A DNA stretch of 37,653 nucleotides. It comes from Candidatus Gastranaerophilales bacterium (lineage in GTDB: Bacteria > Cyanobacteriota > Vampirovibrionia > Gastranaerophilales > Gastranaerophilaceae). A program made the position numbers and the translations under genes. The stretch lies in NCBI GenBank assembly GCA_947624605.1, contig CANQLA010000002.1, positions 1 to 37,653 of the forward strand. The letters run 5' to 3'. The notes under the pieces are model-generated. The model worked only from the letters and a program-made list of their open reading frames with translations. It made no database searches and was not told where the DNA came from. Each line of letters opens with the position of its first letter. The first letter of the stretch is position 1. Positions 32,903-37,653 of the stretch are shown here, piece by piece.

Positions 32903-35566
32903 ATGAAAAAATTGATGTCGGTATTTTTAATATTAATTGTTAATATTCTCACCGTTTATTCGCAAGAAATTTCTAAAACGAAACTGTCAAACGGTCACAC
33001 TGTAATAGTAAAAGAAATCCGTACAAATCCTATAGTGATAATTGATACTTGGGTAAAAACAGGTTCTATAGATGAAGATGATAATAATAACGGAGTTGCA
33101 CACTTTTTGGAACATTTATTTTTCAAAGGTTCTAAGAATTTCCCGTATAATGAATTTGATAAAATTTTAGAATCGAAAGGTGCCGAAACAAATGCCGCTA
33201 CAAGTAAAGATTACACTCATTTTTACATTTTAATTCCGTCAAAGGATTTTGAAACAGCGTTAAAACTTCACGCTGACATGTTGACACAGCCAATGTTTCC
33301 TGATGAAGAAATTAATAAAGAAAGAAATGTTGTAATTAGAGAAATTGAAAGAAATAATGATAATCCGTCAAGGATTTTAAATAAAAAATTTAACATTGCA
33401 CTATATCCTACACATCCTTATAAAAGAGAAGTAATAGGGACAAAAGAAATAATTTCAAACATTGCGAGAGAAGATATAATAAAATTTTATAAAAATCATT
33501 ATTCTGCTGAAAATTTAATAACGGTTATTGTAGGTGATGTAGAGCCAAAATATGCTACGGAACTTGTAAAAAAATATTTTGCAAATTCGACGGCTAATGA
33601 AAAAGCAGTGAAAAATTGTTATAAATCAGACAAAAAGCCTGACAAACAAATATATATAAATTCAAAAGAAGATATAAACACTTCTGATTTGGTTATAGGT
33701 TATAAATGCGGGTTAAAAGTTACAGATGTAGATTCTTATGCACTTGACATACTAGCAGCAGTTTTGGGAGGCGGAAAATCTTCCAGATTATATAAGAAAA
33801 TGAAGGATGATAAACAAATTGTTCAATCTGTGTTTGCAAGTAATGTATCTATGAAAGAGGATTCGGTTTTCATGATAGGAGCAGATTTAGATGAAGAAAA
33901 TATTGATCAAGCAGTAAAAAATATATTTTGCGAAATTGAAAATATAAAAAAACAAAAAATTTCAAATGAAGAACTTCAAAGAGCAAAAAAAATTATTGCC
34001 AGAGAAATTTTATACTCAAGAGAATCCGTTTCTGATAATGCTTCTGAAATAGGATATTCAACTCTTCTTACCGGTGATTGGAATTATAGTGAAGAGTATT
34101 TAAAGAATATAGAAAAAATCAGTTCGGAAGAAATTCAAAAAGCGACAATAAAATATTTGGATTCCGAAAGTGCAATAATAGCGTCAGTTACTCCGAAAGA
34201 TCCGAATAAATCTGTAAAAACGCATAAAGTAATAAATACCGAAAAAAAACAAGATTTCACAATTGAGGGAAATACATATTATAAACCGTCCCAACATAAA
34301 GCAAAGAGTTGTAAAAAAATCGGTAGAACAAACAGGTGTGAACTGGATAACGGAGCCGTATTAATTGCCGATAAACACAACAATAATGAAATAATCGCAA
34401 TAGATATAAAGGTAAAAGGCGGAGCATACACGGAAAAAACTCCGGGTATTGCAAAAGTTACTGCATTAGCATTAAATGAGGGGACGGAAAAATATCCAAA
34501 AGATACATTTGCAAAAATAACTGAAGAAAATGGTATAAAAATAAATGCCTATGACGGTGCGGAATTTTTCGGAATATCTTTGCGTTGTACAAAACCTGAT
34601 TTGCCATTGGCATTAGATTTATTATATGAAGTAATAAACCGGGCTTGTCTTGAAGATGCACAAATCGAAAAGATAAAACAGGATATTATATATAATATTA
34701 AACAAAGTAGAAATAATGCTTCAAATGTTGCGTTTGAAGAAGCTTCAAATGCTCTTTGGGGAGATAGTCCTTACAACAGAACCGGTAAATTAATTGAGAA
34801 AACGATTCCGTATATTACAAAAAAAGACGTTGATAATTATTATAAAAACCTGTTTGATGCAAAAAATACCATTATAGGAGTCAGTGGTAATGTGAATATT
34901 CAAGATTTGATTAATTATTTTTCAGAAGTAATTTCGTCAAAAAATCGACAAAAAATTGATTATAAAAATTATATCGGAACAACAGCATCATTAAATAAAA
35001 ATGAAATAATAAACAACAAACAAGGTCAAGAAGCAGCTTGGATAGTTTATGCATGGCAAACAGACGGAACTGTAAATGCAAAAGACAGAATAACATTAAA
35101 AGTTATAGATGCAATTTTAGGAAGCGGTATGAGTTCTAAACTGTTTTCAAAAGTAAGAGCCGAAAAAGGACTTGCATATGCAGTAGGGACAAGTACTTCA
35201 TTCAATGTAAATAAAGGAGCTTTTTATATGTATATAGGCACGGAACCTGTCAAGGCAGAGGAAGCAAAAAAGGCTTTAATTACTGAATTGAATGAATTGA
35301 AGAAAGGTAATGTTACTGAAAAAGAACTTGACGATGCTAAAAATAAGTTAAAAGGTGAAGCAATATTAAAAATGGAAACAAATTCCGAAAAAGCATATAT
35401 TCTTACGATATGCGAACAAAACGGAAAAGGTGTTGATTATTATTATGATAAATTTAATAAAGAAGTGGATAGTGTAACAGTTTCAGATATAATATCGACT
35501 GCAAATAAATATTTTTCAAGACCTTATGTATTAAGTGAAGTTCTTCCGCAAAAAAATAATTTTTAA
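32903..35566 (+). CDS. M16-family zinc metalloprotease, two fused domains, secreted
   Basis: 887 residues with a signal peptide (about 1-20, MSVFLILIVNILTVYS). The first M16 domain has the inverted zinc motif HFLEH (67-71) and Glu147 in NVVIREIE as the third ligand, 76 residues after His71, as in pitrilysin. The second domain (about 450-880) aligns in layout but reads GIAKVTALALN where HxxEH should be, so it is the usual inactive partner; KGLAYAVGTSTSF near 755-767 is typical of this half. In many bacteria the two halves are separate genes of about 430 residues. It likely degrades peptides in the periplasm. AGAGG precedes the ATG by 8 nt. Confidence 0.93.
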   Translation: MKKLMSVFLILIVNILTVYSQEISKTKLSNGHTVIVKEIRTNPIVIIDTWVKTGSIDEDDNNNGVAHFLEHLFFKGSKNFPYNEFDKILESKGAETNAATSKDYTHFYILIPSKDFETALKLHADMLTQPMFPDEEINKERNVVIREIERNNDNPSRILNKKFNIALYPTHPYKREVIGTKEIISNIAREDIIKFYKNHYSAENLITVIVGDVEPKYATELVKKYFANSTANEKAVKNCYKSDKKPDKQIYINSKEDINTSDLVIGYKCGLKVTDVDSYALDILAAVLGGGKSSRLYKKMKDDKQIVQSVFASNVSMKEDSVFMIGADLDEENIDQAVKNIFCEIENIKKQKISNEELQRAKKIIAREILYSRESVSDNASEIGYSTLLTGDWNYSEEYLKNIEKISSEEIQKATIKYLDSESAIIASVTPKDPNKSVKTHKVINTEKKQDFTIEGNTYYKPSQHKAKSCKKIGRTNRCELDNGAVLIADKHNNNEIIAIDIKVKGGAYTEKTPGIAKVTALALNEGTEKYPKDTFAKITEENGIKINAYDGAEFFGISLRCTKPDLPLALDLLYEVINRACLEDAQIEKIKQDIIYNIKQSRNNASNVAFEEASNALWGDSPYNRTGKLIEKTIPYITKKDVDNYYKNLFDAKNTIIGVSGNVNIQDLINYFSEVISSKNRQKIDYKNYIGTTASLNKNEIINNKQGQEAAWIVYAWQTDGTVNAKDRITLKVIDAILGSGMSSKLFSKVRAEKGLAYAVGTSTSFNVNKGAFYMYIGTEPVKAEEAKKALITELNELKKGNVTEKELDDAKNKLKGEAILKMETNSEKAYILTICEQNGKGVDYYYDKFNKEVDSVTVSDIISTANKYFSRPYVLSEVLPQKNNF

Positions 35567-35568
35567 TT

Positions 35569-35589
35569 TACGATAATTTATCGTATAAT
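35569..35589 (+). promoter_or_regulatory. Palindrome overlapping the -10 of the PilZ operon
   Basis: Inverted repeat TACGATA-ATT-TATCGTA (35569-35585) runs into TATAAT (35584-35589). It sits just after the M16 stop and 18 nt before the PilZ ATG. A transcription factor bound here would block the promoter. There is no T-run, so it is not a good terminator. Confidence 0.4.
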
Positions 35590-35606
35590 TAAATTAAACG
35601 GAATAA

Positions 35607-36200
35607 ATGATGGGAACTACTATAATCAAGAATCAAGAATTTATAATACTTTCCAAAGAAGTGACAAATGCAACAAAATGTATTGTCACAGAAATATCGG
35701 ATGAAGAATGTTTCAATGTAGAACTGATATCTGAAGAGAGATATTTTCCGGAAGAAAGTTTGGAATTTTTTTCAGTTTCCGGCAGCGGAATTTTATATTT
35801 TTCAACCCAATTAAAAGAAATAGACGGGAAATTTTTGACTGTAAAATATCCTGATAAATCATCGGTAATACAAAGAAGAAAATATACGAGAGCAGAAATT
35901 CATAAAAACATATTAATTTATACGAAAGAACACACAATCAGAGCAACAATAATTGATATTTCTGCGGGAGGGATGTGTTTGATAGCGGATACAGAAATGA
36001 GTAAAGAGAAAGATTATCAAACAGAAATAAATTTAGAAAAGAATTTAACGGTTAACTGTAAATTTAAACCTGTGAGAGTAAATATTATCGAAGAAAAGAA
36101 ATATAAAATATCAGGACAATTTTTATTGATGAAAAATGTGGACAAAATAGCATTAACACAATATTGTTTAAAGAAAGTTACAGAAATACAAAATAAATAA
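35607..36200 (+). CDS. PilZ-domain (c-di-GMP-binding) protein
   Basis: 197 residues. The N-terminal half (about 1-85) is a YcgR-like beta domain. The PilZ domain follows with both ligand motifs intact: RKYTR (91-95, RxxxR) and DISAGG (117-122, D/NxSxxG). So it should bind cyclic di-GMP and relay it to a partner, possibly motility, secretion or adhesion machinery. There are two adjacent ATGs (35607, 35610); CGGA upstream suits either. The histidine kinase gene begins 21 nt after the stop in the same direction, indicating an operon. Confidence 0.88.
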   Translation: MMGTTIIKNQEFIILSKEVTNATKCIVTEISDEECFNVELISEERYFPEESLEFFSVSGSGILYFSTQLKEIDGKFLTVKYPDKSSVIQRRKYTRAEIHKNILIYTKEHTIRATIIDISAGGMCLIADTEMSKEKDYQTEINLEKNLTVNCKFKPVRVNIIEEKKYKISGQFLLMKNVDKIALTQYCLKKVTEIQNK

Positions 36201-36220
36201 AAAGAAAAAAGTGAAAAAAT

Positions 36221-37653
36221 ATGGCAAAGCAAAATAAGAATACAAAAACAAAAAAACAACAAACCAAAAAGGGGTTAAAGGATCTGATTTTTCAAGAACT
36301 GAGTCATATAAAAAAAGGTGAAACACATTTAAGCACTGATTTTTTAGGCGGAATAACAGTAATGTTAATAACCATTTTGGTTATAGTCGGATTAGCATTA
36401 ATGAATGCAGCTCAAAAGTTAGATTTGGAAATATACCAAAAAATGGAAACACTGAGGGAGTCTATAGCATCGGATATATTTACCTCAATAAATAACCGTA
36501 TAAATACAAATAATGCCAATGTAAAAGCAACAATAGAAGCATATCCGGAATTGGGAAGATTAATGTTGGATATTAACAACCCGGAAATAATGGAACTATT
36601 GAAAACAATGGTAAACAGCCGCTTAATTTCATTTTGTGTGATAACGGATTCTGCTGGGAATAAAATATATTATTCTACAATGAAGGATATGAAAATAGTA
36701 AATGGAAAGATTTCAGAGTATACGATTAAAAAGAATAACATAAAAAGTCCGATAATTATAATAAAAAAATCTGATGCTTTTAATGTTTATACTGGTTTTG
36801 AGCAAGACATAACCTTTTTTGAAAGAATAAAACAAGCAGCGAATACAATTTGGATAGTATTTATAGCGTGTTTATGTTTGGGAATATGGTTAGCGTCAGG
36901 ATTATGCAGAAAGATTATGAAACCGGTAAAGTCGTTAATAGAAACGACAGAGGCATTTTCAAACGGAGATTTATCAAACAGATTAGAAATGACAAAATAT
37001 GTAGAATTTAATGAATTAGTAGAATCATATAACGGTATGGCAGATTCAATACAAAGGTTATACAGTTCATTGGAACATCAGGTGCAAGAGCGTACTGGTC
37101 AATTACAAGATGCAATAAAGGAACTTCAGGAAACGCAGGCGATGATGGTTCATTCCGAAAAAATGAAGTCGTTGGGAGAATTGGTTGCCGGGATAATGCA
37201 TGAGATTAATAATCCGGTTAATTTTATATATGGTAATTTAAGTCATTTAAAGAATTATTCTTCTGATTTAATAATGATAATAGATAAGTTTGATGAATAT
37301 AAGGACGACTTAAATCCTGAGCATAAGGAAGCTTATGAAAAGCTGTTAAAAGAAATTGATTATGAATTTTTGAAGGAAGATTTACCGGATTTAATAAAGA
37401 GTTGTCATGAAGGCACTGAGAGAACGAAGAATATAATTTTAAATCTTAAAGATTTTTCGAGAATGGAAGAGTCTGCAATAACAAATGTTGATTTACCAAA
37501 AGAGATAGAGTCAACATTAAACATATTAAATAATAAATTCAAGCATAAAATAACTGTTCATAAAGATTATCATTCAGATGTGCCAAAGATAGAAGCGTAT
37601 GGAGGACAATTAAATCAGGTCTTTATGAATATATTAGATAATGCAGCCTATGC
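36221..37653 (+). CDS. Membrane sensor histidine kinase (3' end beyond window)
   Basis: 477 codons are present, open at the window edge. The N-terminus is Lys/Gln-rich and cytoplasmic (KQNKNTKTKKQQTKKG). Membrane helix 1 is at about 43-63, an extracytoplasmic sensor of about 145 residues follows (NNRINTNNANVKATIEAYPE, then VITDSAGNKIYYST), and helix 2 is at about 209-229. A HAMP linker comes next (MKPVKSLIETTEAFSNGDL), then a coiled coil (LEHQVQERTGQLQDAIKEL). The H-box is SLGELVAGIMHEINNPV with His327 as phosphoacceptor, and the N-box begins at NQVFMNILDNAA near the end; the G-boxes lie beyond the edge. HEINNPxNFI kinases are common in Cyanobacteria. The ribosome site is weak. Confidence 0.92.
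   Translation, partial: MAKQNKNTKTKKQQTKKGLKDLIFQELSHIKKGETHLSTDFLGGITVMLITILVIVGLALMNAAQKLDLEIYQKMETLRESIASDIFTSINNRINTNNANVKATIEAYPELGRLMLDINNPEIMELLKTMVNSRLISFCVITDSAGNKIYYSTMKDMKIVNGKISEYTIKKNNIKSPIIIIKKSDAFNVYTGFEQDITFFERIKQAANTIWIVFIACLCLGIWLASGLCRKIMKPVKSLIETTEAFSNGDLSNRLEMTKYVEFNELVESYNGMADSIQRLYSSLEHQVQERTGQLQDAIKELQETQAMMVHSEKMKSLGELVAGIMHEINNPVNFIYGNLSHLKNYSSDLIMIIDKFDEYKDDLNPEHKEAYEKLLKEIDYEFLKEDLPDLIKSCHEGTERTKNIILNLKDFSRMEESAITNVDLPKEIESTLNILNNKFKHKITVHKDYHSDVPKIEAYGGQLNQVFMNILDNAAY

Overview
The window is AT-rich bacterial chromosome from an organism with an outer membrane. It carries a very large classical autotransporter, diaminopimelate epimerase, a periplasmic-type S41 protease and a signal-peptide M16 protease. 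A Ycf45/SpoIIIAA-like ATPase, a four-S1-domain ribosomal protein S1, a GHL10-family protein, a short group-2-like sigma factor and very low GC together suggest a non-photosynthetic relative of Cyanobacteria (Melainabacteria/Vampirovibrionia, for example the gut Gastranaerophilales). This placement is inferred from gene content and was not tested by any search.

Layout. 1-2315: two minus-strand genes, the Ycf45-like ATPase (cut by the window edge) and an S41 protease. 2400-5111: a G-rich, gene-poor stretch with prmC, a phage-type GH108 muramidase, tiny or broken ORFs and tRNA-Val. 5414-14235: a single transcription unit with its own promoter and terminator, encoding a 2,890-residue autotransporter with about 30 chlamydial Pmp-like GGAIYN repeats. 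14279-16478: minus-strand operon rpsA, P-loop nucleotide/phosphomevalonate-type kinase, HigB-like toxin and HigA antitoxin. 16593-17519: sigma-70 family factor with its terminator. 17935-22430: a two-gene DNA-repair unit that looks like a rearranged AddAB. One 1,270-residue protein has a decayed helicase half and an intact UvrD-like half, and overlaps a free-standing nuclease with an AddB-type Fe-S cysteine pattern. 22444-24269: a BlaI-type repressor, an unknown small protein and a convergent DnaJ-like chaperone. 24371-28120: GHL10 protein, dapF and an orphan OppD-type ATPase. 28124-32732 (minus): YitT-type membrane protein, a noncoding stretch with a possible small RNA, proS, a HEAT-like protein and tRNA-Met. 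32903-37653 (plus): M16 protease, a PilZ protein and a sensor histidine kinase cut by the window end.

Regulation. Many genes are preceded by an extended -10 element (TGn-TA[T/A]AAT) with no good -35. At three genes the -10 ends exactly 6 nt before the ATG and no ribosome binding site is visible, which points to leaderless mRNAs.

The strongest candidate for an undescribed arrangement is the AddAB-like locus at 17950-22430. Second-tier points are the toxin lacking its usual C-terminal catalytic residues inside an rpsA operon, the leaderless promoter geometry, and the Pmp-like giant autotransporter.
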